A DNA stretch of 64,000 bases from Sanguinoderma infundibulare (Eukaryota > Basidiomycota > Agaricomycetes > Polyporales > Polyporaceae). The translations under genes and the position numbers were made by a program. The stretch's first letter is position 1. Every line of letters begins with the position of its first letter. This document shows, in pieces, positions 1-17,941 of this stretch. The DNA is taken from positions 1,550,001 through 1,614,000 of the forward strand of contig JAVLRN010000006.1 of NCBI GenBank assembly GCA_032821775.1, in the 5' to 3' direction. The notes under the pieces are model-generated. The model saw only the letters and a program-made list of their open reading frames with translations, did not search any database and was not told the DNA's origin.

Positions 1-912
1 CAACAGCGACCTCACACACAGTATCTCTAAGGATTCCTTGCGTTTCCCGGAGGATGCAGAGTCGAGGTGCAGCAGGGCAGGACTCCAGGCGCTCAAGGGC
101 GTGAGTACAACTTCTCGTTCTCTCCTTGCCCGCATGTTCGTTGGTTTCTTGTGACGATACGCGGTCATCGTCCACAAGAGGGGCCAAACCATCCGCGGTT
201 CCGCCATATGTCGTGGTCATTTGATGGCTAACGTCGCGCGTGCAGTTCCTTGACCGGGATCCCTCGAGGCGGCTGGCGTGTAAACCAAATGGAGAGGGCT
301 TTGAGGAGTTGAAGAGGCACCCATGGTTCCAGAGCATCGACTGGGATACCTTGGACACGAAGGAGCAGACAGCTCCATTCATTCCTGACGTGCGTATCAT
401 GTTATTTGTATTTGTTACCTGTGCGTGTGCTGACCACGTCATCATGTACTAGAACAAGAAAGCCAACTTCGATGCATCTCATGAACTGGAAGAGCTACTC
501 TTGGAGGATAACCCGTTACGGGCGAGGCAGCGGAAAGAGCGGGATCTCGACAGCTTGAGTGCGGAGATGCGGCAGATGGAAGAACAGTACGTCATATACA
601 GGCTGGGTTCTTCCATCACCCAACCTTATCATCGTCGGTACTTCATTACTCACCCCTCCCGGCACATCTAGATTCGCGCCATACGATTTCAAGAAGATGC
701 AGCGCAGGTCATATTACCCGCAGACACAGATCGTCTCCACCGTCACCGCGACGTCGTCAACAGGGCCGACGTCTTCACGGCCGGTAACTCCGATGACGAT
801 TGGGAACGAAGCACAGGAATACGCCTTCAACCAGAAGCACTCAGAATCTGGTATCGCGATGGCCGAGTCACCCGTCGTCGAGATGGAGCCCATGAGCGAA
901 AAGAGCCTTTAA
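1..912 (+). CDS. YANK/STK32-type AGC serine/threonine kinase, C-terminal part only
   Basis: The gene enters from the left edge, so its ATP- and substrate-binding core is missing. Coding exons seen are 1-100, 246-389, 453-586 and 672-912, with GT-AG introns between them and the reading phase kept throughout. The encoded piece holds the end of the kinase C-lobe (FLDRDPSRRL, then RHPWFQSIDWD) followed by the AGC C-terminal extension (APFIPD, ANFDASHELEELLLEDNPL) and a Ser/Thr-rich tail. The wording of the extension matches the YANK (STK32/Ppk33-like) branch of AGC kinases; this is recognition of the family, not a search result. Substrates are not inferable. It ends at a TAA at 910-912 and converges with the transporter gene at 2217. 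Confidence 0.8.
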
Positions 913-2216
913 GGCTTGTATACCCGCGCTCTGGCATGCAACACACTCTACCCTTCTGCGGCAGCACGGCTCTGCGCGCTGGGTGTTAGAGAGTCCCAGC
1001 ATGACGCCACCACCGTACCGGTTTCTGACTCGATCTGAAGCGGACTCCTCGTTCCCATCTCATCTGTCCAAGGTCTTGCTTGTTCATTGTCTGCTCTTTC
1101 TGGTGTAGTCCGCGCTTCATTTATCGATATCCCATCATTATCCCGCATCGTTGCCATCGCATCCCGACCCCTGGCTTCACGGTTCCCCCACTCATCTGCC
1201 GCCATAATATCCGTATCGGTTAACCTATCCTAACTGTATCTGAGCCTCCTCGCCAACGTCTGGGGCCGGTCTGTGCCCTGCGCCCGCCGCACGGTCCCAC
1301 ACGCATGCCATGCCCCGGATCTATGTTCCGATCCCTATGACCTTCCACGTTATGTCCCTCACGCTCGCCTTCACGCACCGCATATAGTCCATAGTCGTAT
1401 ATCGTACACTTTACTACCTTCTCTATTCCGCGAAGAACGTTCCCTTCTCCATCCCCTTCGCTCTCTATATGTTACCCCGGTCAATAATCTTTTCTTCGGC
1501 GCGCCTCGTCCTTTCTCACTGCTTGACTTTTATCTCCCAACCTTTTCATCTAGGGTTGTGCCATACATAGCACTTTGCAGCAGGAACCTCCAATACCATC
1601 CGTTTCGTGCCCGCGGCTGGTCTCGGTCGGTCCGGTTCGTCTGGTGGTTTCCGGACGTGCATCGTGTATATCAGTCTTACTACCCCAAAATCTTCCAATC
1701 GCCTTGAATTTATATCATTCCTTCCTATTTTCGTTGACGTTTACGCTGAGAAGAGGGCCCATGGTCATGGTGCGGCCGTGGCTTGGTCGGCTCATTCTTC
1801 CCCCTGGATATTGGTCTTTTCCCTCTCGTATTGTAATTACTCGGTTCGGCTGTGTACCCTGCGTTCCATTTCCCCCTTCCTTCACTTCTTCTATCTTTTG
1901 TACATGATGCATACACCCATGTGCGCCCACATATGTAGGTCGGCCGCGCTGTTCAATAACGAAGTAAAGGTAGCCCCCGGTCGTATCGCTGCACAAATAT
2001 ACCTTCATACAATTGCAATCTGAAACTCACAGTAGGCAGCATTGCTGTCGTCTACGTCTATGTATATGTACACGGCCCCATCCCAAGAAAACACACATGC
2101 CCGATTGCGTAATAAGTTACACAGACCTGACCGGGGAGTCGGGTCTGCCGCTGTGCTCGAAGCGTAAAGAAAGTAGCCCAATCGATGGATGCGAACCAAA
2201 CGCGTAGCTCCGCGGA
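913..2216. other. 1.3 kb intergenic region between convergent genes
   Basis: This lies between the stop of the kinase and the stop of the nucleotide-sugar transporter, so it should contain two 3' UTRs. It is pyrimidine-rich on the + strand from about 1260 to 1900. The open frames in it are short, overlap one another in several frames and show no recognisable domain. I see no supported gene. Confidence 0.5.
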
Positions 2217-3870
2217 TCACCCCGCCTTGGCCTTCCGTTGCTTCGTCTTCGCCTTCGCCTTCGCCATCCCGTTCCCATTTGCGACGACGGCGCTTCCCAT
2301 CGGAGCCTGTTTTCGATTCTGACCAGTGGGGGGACTTGCTCGGGAGGTGACCGCGGTGTAGAGCAGGGAGCCGAGGAAGACCATGCCGGCGCCGACGCCG
2401 AGCTGTGCGTTCCAGCCATTGCCGAACCACCAGACGCTGAAGCAGAGGCTGACCGCCTTGCGGGTCGTGAGGACGAGATTCGTAGATACCGAAGAGACGC
2501 GCTGAGAGCAGCATTCAGTATCTGCTGCATATGCAAGAGTATGGAAATGAATACAGGCGGGAGGATTGAAGGTCGGAAGTGGGGGGGAGGGGGGGGGGAA
2601 AGGAAACACATACCGAACTGAGCTGGTTCACGCCAGAGACACACGCGAGCTGGGTGATCATGTTCGCGGCGAGGACGGCGTAGGGGACATACGGCGCGAA
2701 GCTGCCGAGTGCGTCTTGTTTGAAGGGCGCGAGGGACGCTGGGTTGGCAAGGCCGCGGAAGCCGCGCTTGAGATCCGAGACGAAGAATAGGAATACGGGG
2801 AGAGATAGGCAGTGCTAAGGAGACCGAGAGTAAGACCCTCGCTTACGATGCAATATCGTCCAACTCACCGTATAGAACACTCCCTCTTTCCAGTGGGGAC
2901 CGTATTTGGTATAGGTGCGTTCTTGAAGGACTCCGAGGGTGCCCGTGAGGAAGAGGGAGAACGTAAGCATGGCGACGCCAATGGTGTATCTTCCAACATC
3001 TGTTAGAACATCTAAAGACTTGGGTGACGAAGGTCGCGACAGTGTGGCTAGGATCACTCCAGCAGATACGAATGCGACTGTAGCCTGATCAGATTGCGGG
3101 AATGAGTGTACAAGCCAAGGAAATACAAAGGTTTAAGACGTACCATCTGTGCCAAAGAATACCTCTTGTTCATGGCGAAGTATCCGAACAACATTGACAC
3201 CGCCAGACCTAGTTGGGCTAGTGAGGATCAACTATGCCATGGGAAGTAGGAAACAATCTCACCCGCAGAACGGAAGACGATTTGAATCGTCAGCGGTACC
3301 GAGAAGGCAAACACCCAATTGTTCATGAGGGAGCCCGAGGAGAGGACAATGACTTGCAACGCCCAGCTGCGGAGAGGAACATGTCGCGGCTTCAGACGGG
3401 GTATCCAAGTATCCTTGTTAAACATCAAGAAGGATGGCAAGGACTGGACTGTGATGAACAGCATCTGGGAGAACGTGAGGGTAGTTCCTGGACGATGTTA
3501 GTAGTGCATTCCTAGCACGAGACACAAGAAGCAGCCATCCCTCACCAATGTGCGCATCCATCTTAAGCAGCTGTTCGTACGACCACACATTTCTGTTCGC
3601 CAAAATTTAATTCGCGCTGTATACGTGGCTGTAGACGACAAGAGGGACTGACGAGCAGCAGCCCCCGAAGACGAGACTTAGCATTAAAGTGTAATCCACC
3701 ACGGACAGCGCGACAGCCTTCGAGACCTCCCTTCGTTCCCCCGTCTCCGCAGTCCGTCCTGAACTGGGCATGGTGCCGTTCCCGGAGGTGGAAAGGCCAT
3801 TTGAACTGGGATCCACAGCCTGTGTTGCTTTGAGACCGTTGCTTCTCGAGGACCTCGTTCTAGTGGCCAT
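2217..3870 (-). CDS. UDP-GlcNAc-type nucleotide-sugar transporter (UAA family, Yea4/SLC35B4-like)
   Basis: Seven exons (3653-3870, 3546-3592, 3263-3487, 3144-3208, 2869-3084, 2614-2814, 2217-2501) give 418 residues. After a Ser-rich, cytosolic-looking N-terminus come about ten hydrophobic segments. Family signatures are GGCCSNVWSYEQLL near residue 70, SLMNNWVFAFSVPLTIQIVF, and STNLVLTTRKAVSL near the C-terminus, followed by a Lys-rich tail. The UAA family exchanges UDP-GlcNAc or UDP-Gal for nucleotide monophosphates across ER/Golgi membranes and here probably feeds chitin or glycan synthesis; the exact substrate is inferred. The first intron (3593-3652) is recognised by its in-frame TAA and the restored GGCCSNV motif; its donor is the weaker GTCAGT. 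Intron 6 (2502-2613) holds a long C-run in the sense strand. Confidence 0.88.
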
Positions 3871-4046
3871 GGTGACGTCAGGGAGAAGAGAGAGTAGGAG
3901 AGAAAAGATCGAGTGCCGACGCAGGCGAGCTCAGAGCGAGAGACATGAAAGAAAATAAAGGGCGACGGGCATATATAGCTCGAGAACGACAGCGAGTGGG
4001 AACCGCCCACGCCCTCCACTCCCAACTCCTCCACCCTCCCGCTGAC

Positions 4047-5607
4047 TCAGCATCCAATATGGCAACTACCTCCAACTTTGAGAGCATCCCTCGCGCACAT
4101 CTCCTCGTCCCTCACCAGTCTCTGGAAATCCCGCGCATCCCTTGGCACGGACCGCGCCTCACCCCGACCGAAGTCAATAATACGAAAGCTGGCCATATCC
4201 AGAGAGCGCCTTCCTCGGGGTGCGGTCAACGGACCAGGCTGCACGAGGATATTCCGCCGGAAGGGCGAACACTGGACGAACCCAGCGTCGTGCAGGCGGT
4301 CAAATAGTCCAAAGCATTCTTCTCTAAAGCGAGAGTCCAACGTCCAACGTAAGACTCGATTCCCTGGTTGACAAAAGAGGTCACTGAACATACCGCTCCT
4401 CGTAGGTGTGCTGGTAAGGGTTGATCGGCACTCCGCACTCTTCTATCAGGAGAAGACGACTCGGCCAGTCGACCCCGCACTTCTCATCTTCTAGGCATCC
4501 GTCGTGCGTGCTCCAAATGATGTTTCCGTCTTCAGCGAGCGGCAAATAATACCCGTAGAACTTGGGTACCGCTGCCGGCAGCGTAGTGCGTTCGAGGTGT
4601 CCGCCTCTGGAAGTTAGAGATTGACAGTTTCGCCGAGGAACAGATGTCGTGCCGGGCAGTCCTGGCGGGCTCTCTTCCATCAGCGACCTGGGAAACGCAT
4701 TATACATCACCGCTTCCTGGTGAAGCATGTGATGCGAACCACAGTTGGCAGCCGTCGTCTTCACCGCGACCGTCACCCGAGCGCACTCGCTCAAGGTCGG
4801 GTCAAGCCTCAACTCGAACGGCGCGCGGAACACGGTCGAGTGGCTGCCCTCGCCTAGACGGTTGTCTTCCGTAAGATACACGTGCGCAATCCTCCGCGAA
4901 CCAGGGTGCGCGGGATCTCTCGCAGGCAGAGCTATTTGTCTCGAGCCATCTGCGAGAGGCGCCGCGCGGCTATAGCGCACTGCGGTAGGACCGCAATGGT
5001 CAGGATGTTGGCTGCGTGTGATGTTGTGAAGATCGTGCACGACGAGGTCGTCTGGAATGAGGTCGTCTGGAACGAAAGATTCGAGAGGGGACAGGCCCTC
5101 GACGGAGTACAGACATGGATCAATGGCCTCATCTCCATAAGCGTCACACCGCGGAAGAGGCGAGGAGGAGCTCATGGAAGGAGTGTCCAAACCAGGCGGG
5201 CTGCTTGGATCGAGTACGGCGTCTTCGTCTGATGAAGACCTGCCACTATGAGTCCTGGAGGCGGTTGCAGCGGTTGCAGGTGGCCCTCCCTGTGCAACTT
5301 CATGCGCGAGTGGATCAACAGATGGAGGTGTAGAGGCCGATTCGAAAGAGGTGAGGCTTGACTTGTCCTTGACATCCTCAGCGAGGTCACAATCACGGAA
5401 GCGGAACAAGACAGAGTCGAGGACGAAGGTGGTGGTAATATTGGTGCTTGCGCCCTGTATACTGCCATGATGAGCCGCTTTGTAGGCACGTCGAATATTC
5501 CTCACCTTGTTGCAGGCCACACTATCCGACAAAGCAGATGCTGGAAGATGGGCGATTGGAGACATGTGGGAGGAGGCAATTGGTGGTGGGAGACGAGGAA
5601 GGCCCAC
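4047..5607 (-). CDS. fungal protein kinase-like protein, probable pseudokinase
   Basis: Two exons (4394-5607 and 4047-4323; intron 4324-4393) give up to 496 residues. The first ~220 residues are low-complexity and Ser/Pro-rich. The kinase-like part then shows a glycine loop (RLGEGSHSTVF), a VAVK lysine, and an EAVMYNAFP helix. In exon 2 it has LFDRLHDAGFVQCSPFRRNIL in place of the catalytic loop, then FRIIDFGRG in place of the DFG segment. The HRD aspartate is not visible, so activity is doubtful. Such divergent kinase-like genes are frequent in Agaricomycetes. The start at 5607 is simply the longest open frame; a downstream ATG or an unrecognised intron in the N-terminal part is possible. 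No partner is suggested by its neighbours. Confidence 0.65.
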
Positions 5608-6386
5608 CTATATCAGTCCCAGCCACGAATGGCAGGAAACGAGATATGGTCCGTGAAGAAACCAGCGATTTCGACTACGCTTCAGGCATGCCTCTTGCCA
5701 ATTGTGCGCAGTAGCAGAATATCTATCTCCACCGCGTGGCCTTCATGAGGTTGAGTGCTTCGCGAGCAGGTCATCATCATCAAGCAGCATGGCATGAAGA
5801 GCAGCTGAATGGTCGCCATGCGCGTGCGACGACACCTAGATTCTTTACGCGACTGGCACAACCCTTGCCTCTCCAGCAAATGTAGCCGTTCGTTTGAATT
5901 CATGGGTTTGCTGGAGATGTAGCCGCACGTCTTGATCGAACACATCACAACAATAATAGTAGATGAAGCGTAACATTCGTTAGCATCATGGAGCATGAAG
6001 CATTCAAAGTGTCCTTCACCAAAAACATGGTATGTACATATCAAGGGGATATATCTAGGGAGAAAGTATACCCACACATGGGTGACGGCGTGATGGGGAA
6101 TGGTATCGGTAGCTATGTTTTGTGAGGCAATGCGATGGGGTCAGTATGCGTTCTAATATACGATGATGTCAGTACTCTACTTCCAGCCGACCAAGACCCT
6201 AAGAGGCCCAGTCGCGCCGAGGTTTTGCAACGGGATGCGCACAATGAAGGGCACGCCCGTGCCACAGCATATTCAGGAAAGCAAAAAAAAGAAACCCTAT
6301 GTACCACAGCAATAGTTTCGCGCCGCCCGTGCCAGCCCGAGCGCGCCTGTCGTCGATTCATGAGCGCATCACGTAGAAGAATGGGC
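5608..6386. other. intergenic region upstream of kinase-like gene
   Basis: This separates the start of the kinase-like gene from the stop of the MscS gene, both on the minus strand. It should hold the promoter of the former and the 3' UTR of the latter. Only short uncharacterised frames are present, and I see no gene. Confidence 0.5.
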
Positions 6387-8849
6387 TCAGAACCTATCTC
6401 CACCAGTCCGCAGACTACGTGTAGGCGACCGGCCTAGTGGGTCGGGGTCCAGGTAGCCCGCGTTCCCGATCGTCTCCCTCGACTCCGCTCCAGCAGTCCG
6501 CCTTGGGCCAGACCGCGGTGAGGGCGGGAGGTCGAGGTACGGCGAACCGCCGCCGGGCACGCGGGGCATGAGGATCGGCTGGATGGGCTTGGTATAGCGC
6601 ACGTCGAGGTCCTCGAGGACAGCCTTGAGGTTGCGCATGAACGCGGTGCGGCGGACCCAGCGACCTCCCCAATCCTGCCAGTTCGGGCGGTGCTCCATGC
6701 CGACGGTCAGCGAAATCGCGTTCTGGTACTCCATCTTGTCGATGTTGACAGAGACGTTGGACCACTCGCGGCTATTCGTGCCGACGTAGGCTTGCAAACG
6801 GATGCGGAGCTGTTCGATCACCTCTAGAGGCGTATCGTAGGCGACAGTCAGGGTTGTGGACTCCCACATCGAATTGCTTCGGCGGAGGTTGTGAACGAGC
6901 TTGGAAGAGGCCAATAACGAGTTGGGAGCGATGATCTCCATGCCATCAACACGGCGGAAGGTGGTCGAAAACAGGCCAAATTCGCGAACGAACAAAGGCT
7001 GGTCGTCAATCATCACAAGGTCTCCAACGTCAAAGACGTGAGTCGAGAAGATGAAGATGAGCTACGAGGGCGTGAGAAATCTGCACACCCGACAAAACAC
7101 AGGAGCTGTACTTACCGACTCGAAGAGCGTCTGTGCCGAGTGACCAAAGATGAACGAAAAACCGACTATGATGGTCGCGAGCGGGACGAGGGATGTGATG
7201 GTATTGTTGCGGTTGAAGATGAGCAAACAGATGAAGATGAAGATCAATGCCACAACAGACAGCATGACCGCATCTAGTTTAGCCACTGCCGAACCAACAT
7301 CCTGTCATTGTTTGATTCGTTACAGATGATGATCATGACAAACATGGAGAAACATACCTTCAAGCTCGCGGTCAACGCCTTCCTTTCGCGATAGATCCGT
7401 CGCACCGCTTCACGCATTTCTCTCTTCGAGATATCACCGTTCCCGTCCTTGTCGAACAGGGTAAACGCAGTGTGCTGTTGCAAGAAAGCCAGTTATCGAC
7501 GCTTGCTTAGTCGCGCGGGATGGTAACTCACAGCATCCGACGTGGTTGGAAAGTAGGGATAGAAGTCTGCATCATCAATGTGAGTTGAGCGAGGAAGTTT
7601 TAGACAGAGACAATCACTCACCTTGGACAATCAGATACTTCCTTGACGGGTGCACGTCGCTCAGCGTGCTGAACAGCTTCCGGGCCAGCTTTCCCGCGCT
7701 TTCCAAACTCCCGAACTGATCTTGGGTGACCTGCGTGAGCGCGCCACCGAGCGCACCACCAAGCTGATCGACGATGACCGCCGCGACCAGGTTGCGCCGC
7801 TGCTTCTTTGCTTGTTTCGTCGTTTGCTTCCTGTTCTTCTCCGTCGGCGAGGAGGATCGCAGAGTGGTTCCGCTGATGCCACCCTTCTCTCCCATGCCCA
7901 ATATGTCTAGGCTCGAGCCGCGCGAACGATGACCCTTCTTGCCGGACAACAGGTTCTTCTTCGGGGCAGGGTGCGCATTCGAAAGCCGGTCAAGGGCGCG
8001 GAGGCCAAGCTGGTTCTCGGCGATACGCTCGGCAAGAGCTTTCCGGTGAAAGTTTATGGCAACGTAGCGCAGGAACGCCTTCTCGGCGAGGAGAAGGAGG
8101 CTAGCAGAGAACAAGGCCTGCACGACGCGGTTGATGGTGGCCCAATATGACCCCGGCGGCTGGAAGGTCGCGCGCACGATGGAGAGCGCGATCCACATCC
8201 ACCCAATGTCGAGCGCGAGCTTGAGCCATCCTCGGATGGCGGCGACGAGCTGCGAAGACGTGTGAGCAACGCGCGGCACAACGGTAGGTAGGTCCGTACT
8301 GACCTCGATAGTAACCCTTGTCCGTTCGATTTTGAAGTTGGACATACGAAGGAGCACGAGGGTCAAATGGGGGACAGCATCGACGACGATATAGGTAGCA
8401 ACGCCAGCAGCCCAAGTGATGGTAAGCCATAGTGACCAGACGTACACCTGGGTCTTGACTATGCTCGTGCTGAAACGGAGGCGTACGACGAGGAGCGGGG
8501 TGATAAGGATACCGGCCCCGATCGCGCCGAGGAGGAGGGTGCGGAAGAGTCGAGGGAGCTTCAAGAAGGCGAGGTAGATGGCATGGCCGCGCTTCGCCTT
8601 GATGGACGCAGCGACGTGTGCAGACTTGGCGTCGTCCTCGGCGTCCCAGTCAAATTCGTCCTCGGTGTCTGTCGCGCTCTCGTCTGTGTCCGAGCCTCCT
8701 TCATCTGGCTTGACGATATCGTCGCGGTCGACATCCTCGTGGGGCGGGTGAACGATCTGCGGAACGACCTTCTCTATGAATGGACGAGGGTCTTTTTGGT
8801 CGATGATCGTCAGGTCGACAGTCTGTTGCTCTGGGCGCGTGCTAGGCAT
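6387..8849 (-). CDS. EF-hand mechanosensitive ion channel (MscS family, Msy1/Msy2-like)
   Basis: Six exons (8304-8849, 7622-8249, 7532-7566, 7358-7474, 7116-7301, 6387-7061) give 728 residues. I chose the ATG at 8849 (MPSTRPEQQ) over an ATG 87 bp upstream because the acidic cytosolic N-terminus begins there. In order: an acidic region (DTEDEFDWDAEDD), about four hydrophobic segments, a Lys-rich linker, an EF-hand (FDKDGNGDISKREM, with D-D-N-D-E-type calcium ligands), the MscS pore region (VLSVVALIFIFICLLIF, then PLATIIVGFSFIFG) and the MscS beta domain (DDQPLFVREFGLFSTTFRRVDG). In fission yeast, Msy1 and Msy2 are ER-located and control calcium and volume after hypo-osmotic shock; the same role is inferred here. 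The 54-nt first intron (8250-8303) is a multiple of three and has no stop, so it could be retained. Confidence 0.9.
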
Positions 8850-9543
8850 GGGCGGACAAGGCCAGAGGCCAACGAGTGTGGAGTCGGTGCGACGTGGTAA
8901 AAAGGGATACGGGGAGCACAGGGAGAAGCGGGGCAAAGGAAAGTGGAGTACGCCTGGACGCGTACGCGGCTGTGGGAAGCGAGCCCGGCGAAGTTGTTGG
9001 AGCGGAGTACGTTAGATGACGGCGGGGGGACCTTATGATTACGAACGACCGCTCACCGCACCATCTGCGCCGACGCAAATTGCAGCATTCAGAACCCCAA
9101 ATATTTCTCTGCGTCCAATCCTCTGCGATCAAGTTGTGGCGTACAGCCTGAAAAAAGGTCTTGTTTCCCTCCCCTGACGCGGTCTAGACATGTTCTGCGA
9201 CAGCAGGACCTGTGCACCATGCAGTCCCGTGAGATACACACACATCTAGTCTCAACAAAAGGCATAGGCAGTGGAAGAGCGGAGGAGAGGAGATGCCAAG
9301 ATGGCATCAACCTACCCCATGATGTCATCCCGCCAAATTCGGGCGACAGCGCGCACATGAGGTCGCAGGAACTGCAACCGGTGGAGGACATCATTCTCAC
9401 TCCAGCTAGGCACATGATGGTCGATGTTCTATCCAACTTCTATTCCACAGCTGAAAGTTGTTCTAGCTGCTACGTAAGTGGAGATCCTCTGGAACGGTAT
9501 CGAATTGTATACATTCTCAGGTATCTAGGGTTCCTTGCAAACA
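8850..9543. other. intergenic region, MscS promoter and ABCC 3' region
   Basis: Both flanking genes run on the minus strand. The stretch must carry the MscS promoter and the transporter's 3' UTR. Short open frames on both strands have no recognisable features. Confidence 0.45.
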
Positions 9544-15573
<6,030 letters not shown>

Positions 15574-16546
15574 TGGCGGTGAGAGAGGATGGCGACAGCG
15601 AGCACGCGCGGGGACTCAGCGATGGCGATTCGAGACGCGCTCTTCTTGTAGGCTTCTTGCCGGGGCGGCTTCCTGACTAATCTTCGACTCTCCCGACCCC
15701 GATCGCGGGACACGCGTCGCCGGTCGGCTCTGGGTCGGCATCAAATTTACATATGCATCCACATCTCTCCCGAACACCTCTAGGTACTAAGTACTGCCCT
15801 GGTACCGCCCCATGGTCTTCACCACCACCAATCTTGTCCAAGCTGAGTCTGATGAGGGCGCAGCTACAGAAGAGTTCGAACCCGATGGTGGACGTACCGT
15901 CCCGCATGCCAATGATTTCGAGTCTCAGTGCCGCATCGTCAGCCCATGTGGAATTTACAACTGCCAACTGCGCACGCATGTATGTACTACCTAGACGATG
16001 CAATATGCTCAGTAAGCATCGACATCGGTTGGCCCACGCTTGCCCGAAGGTGTCACTGCGGCTGAGCCATCCGACGTCGGACTCCCATCAGCCACTAAAA
16101 CATGCTACAGACAACAGGCGCGGTTCGCGCAACTGACAACCAGGAAACCAAGGCAGTGACTTACACATCACGATTCTGCAACGCCCGAGGCTTTAGTACT
16201 ATAGTCGCCATTCGCGGCATACATAACTCGGTGGTTACACTACTGCCAAGGTCTCTTTGCCCCGTGGATGGATAGGCATAGGAAAACAACTTCGTGTTGC
16301 GCCGCGGTATCGACACATCTGATCGGCCCTTTGACGGCCTAGTAGCGCCTGGACAAGGGTTAGCCAAAATATGGACGTGTGTTCAAACCTTTCAGACTTG
16401 TGTCAGAAGCGAAAAGCGACTCAAGAGCCCTCCCTAACAGTTCCCTATCCTGCGCTACTGTAGTCCATTGAACCATCAGTGTAATCGCATACGATTGTCC
16501 ATATATCTTACAAGTATTTTCAACTACAAGTTATTCTCGCCAGACT
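15574..16546. other. ~1 kb intergenic region upstream of ABCC gene
   Basis: This holds the presumed ABCC promoter and the 3' UTR of the ubiquitin hydrolase gene. Minus-strand and plus-strand frames of about 110-130 codons around 15680-16140 overlap each other and show no domain, so I treat them as chance. No repeat or RNA gene is seen. Confidence 0.45.
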
Positions 16547-17707
16547 TCAGTCAAGGGTCGGCCCTCCCGAGAGCGCAATCAGACTGAAGTGCATGCTCGC
16601 GGTGTGTGCAATGTATTGCCCTTTAACGACCTTCGCAACATCCTACGTCATTTTCAGCGATCAGCATGCATCCCACCAACGTAACCAGAAGTGCTGCACT
16701 CACGTTCAAGAAGTTGGCGGAAACCCCCCTGTCGATTGGGCCCGCACGCGAACCATCGAGTTCAACGAGGCGCAACTCACTTGGATCAGTCGGCGTGCCC
16801 GCCTCCCTCGTCGTGGCACTTGGGCACTGGACGAAGCAAGTGAAGTGTAGGTCCGTGTCCAAGTTAGTCGGCACGGCGGATTGTCCGCCCGATGCAGCAT
16901 TAGCGTGGATGTTGGCGAACAGCGGTGTCGTTTCCAGGATCTGCGCCCGCTCAAGGGGAGTCTTCTCTGCGAAGAAAGAAAATTTCAGCTGAGTGGACAA
17001 AAAAGCTACGCCGATGGCTTCCAACCTTTACAGATATCAATGAACTTCTGAATGGGGCTTTCCGGTGCGAAAGTCACGTCGGACTGAAGCCAAAGTCGGC
17101 TCAGCTGTCATGATCGCAACAGAACGGAAGTGGCTCACATTGATCAGTGCATGCAGGAGAGCCATAGTTCCACATGCATTGGAAATCTGCATCATATTTC
17201 TTAAGTTTGGTATTCGGGAAACTCCAGATGCCCAGGAGCGCACCGTTTGCTTCATCCAGAAGATGGTTGGATCCAGAGCAGGCTGGCCTTCAGCAGCGAT
17301 GCGCTTGTCCTCCTCGAGCCTCTTCTGCTCATAGGATTCGCTGACGGGAAAGAGCAATATCACCGCTTTCACCGGCTGAGAGACCATTCCAAGGAGCTAT
17401 CACACCAAATATCGTGAACGAGCGTTTCTGTGGTGTACAAAACACACGCACGTCAGAATCGAGTCCATAGATGTCCTCGAAGTGGGCTTGGGTCTCCACG
17501 AGACCTGCTTTCACAGACCACTGTGAAAAAATAAGCCCTTAGGATGAATAGAACAGTCTAGGTGCACACCTCGGTGAGGACCTGAAGAAATTAGGTACAA
17601 TGTTTCAACCGCTCAGCTGCTTTGCATCGGATACCATTGCAGCGTACCTCTGGGTTGCTTTCCAACGGAATCCAGCGACTGTTAGAGCTGCCTTCAGATG
17701 CTGCCAT
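16547..17707 (-). CDS. ubiquitin carboxyl-terminal hydrolase (peptidase C12, UCHL3/Yuh1-like)
   Basis: Eight exons (17648-17707, 17570-17581, 17452-17520, 17244-17396, 17139-17186, 17026-17104, 16704-16966, 16547-16642) encode 259 residues, the usual size for a UCH. The start MAASEGSSNSRWIPLESNPE lies in a different frame from the longest open frame at this site; it is chosen because RWIPLESNPE is the family N-terminus. Catalytic residues: Gln in FWMKQT, Cys in ISNACGT, His in DLHFTCFV, Asp in LVELDGSRAGP. The enzyme cleaves small adducts from the ubiquitin (or NEDD8/Rub1) C-terminus. Exon 2 is only 12 nt (VLTE). The donor ending exon 6 (GTTGGA) is unusual, but it is the only one keeping the frame without a stop. 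Confidence 0.88.
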
Positions 17708-17941
17708 AGTTCCTTGACTGCTGCTGACGATGGGATGCGGGTGTATGGTAGTTCTGGGAAGAAGTTAAGGAACAGGCGTGCACAGCGATCGATATCGCGC
17801 TCGGACGACGTCATCGCAGCCCATGCAAGCGTCTGTCAAGTTTCAAGCAAGTTTCAAGGATGCACTTCTGCCTCTAGTTGATACAACATCTAGTAATAAC
17901 GTACAGTCCACTGCTCTTTCGCTTCACTATATAAGCATAGA

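Noticed and set aside
1273..2023. Overlapping 110-144 codon frames
   Set aside because: Several frames of both strands overlap, composition is odd and no domain is present; treated as 3' UTR/intergenic.
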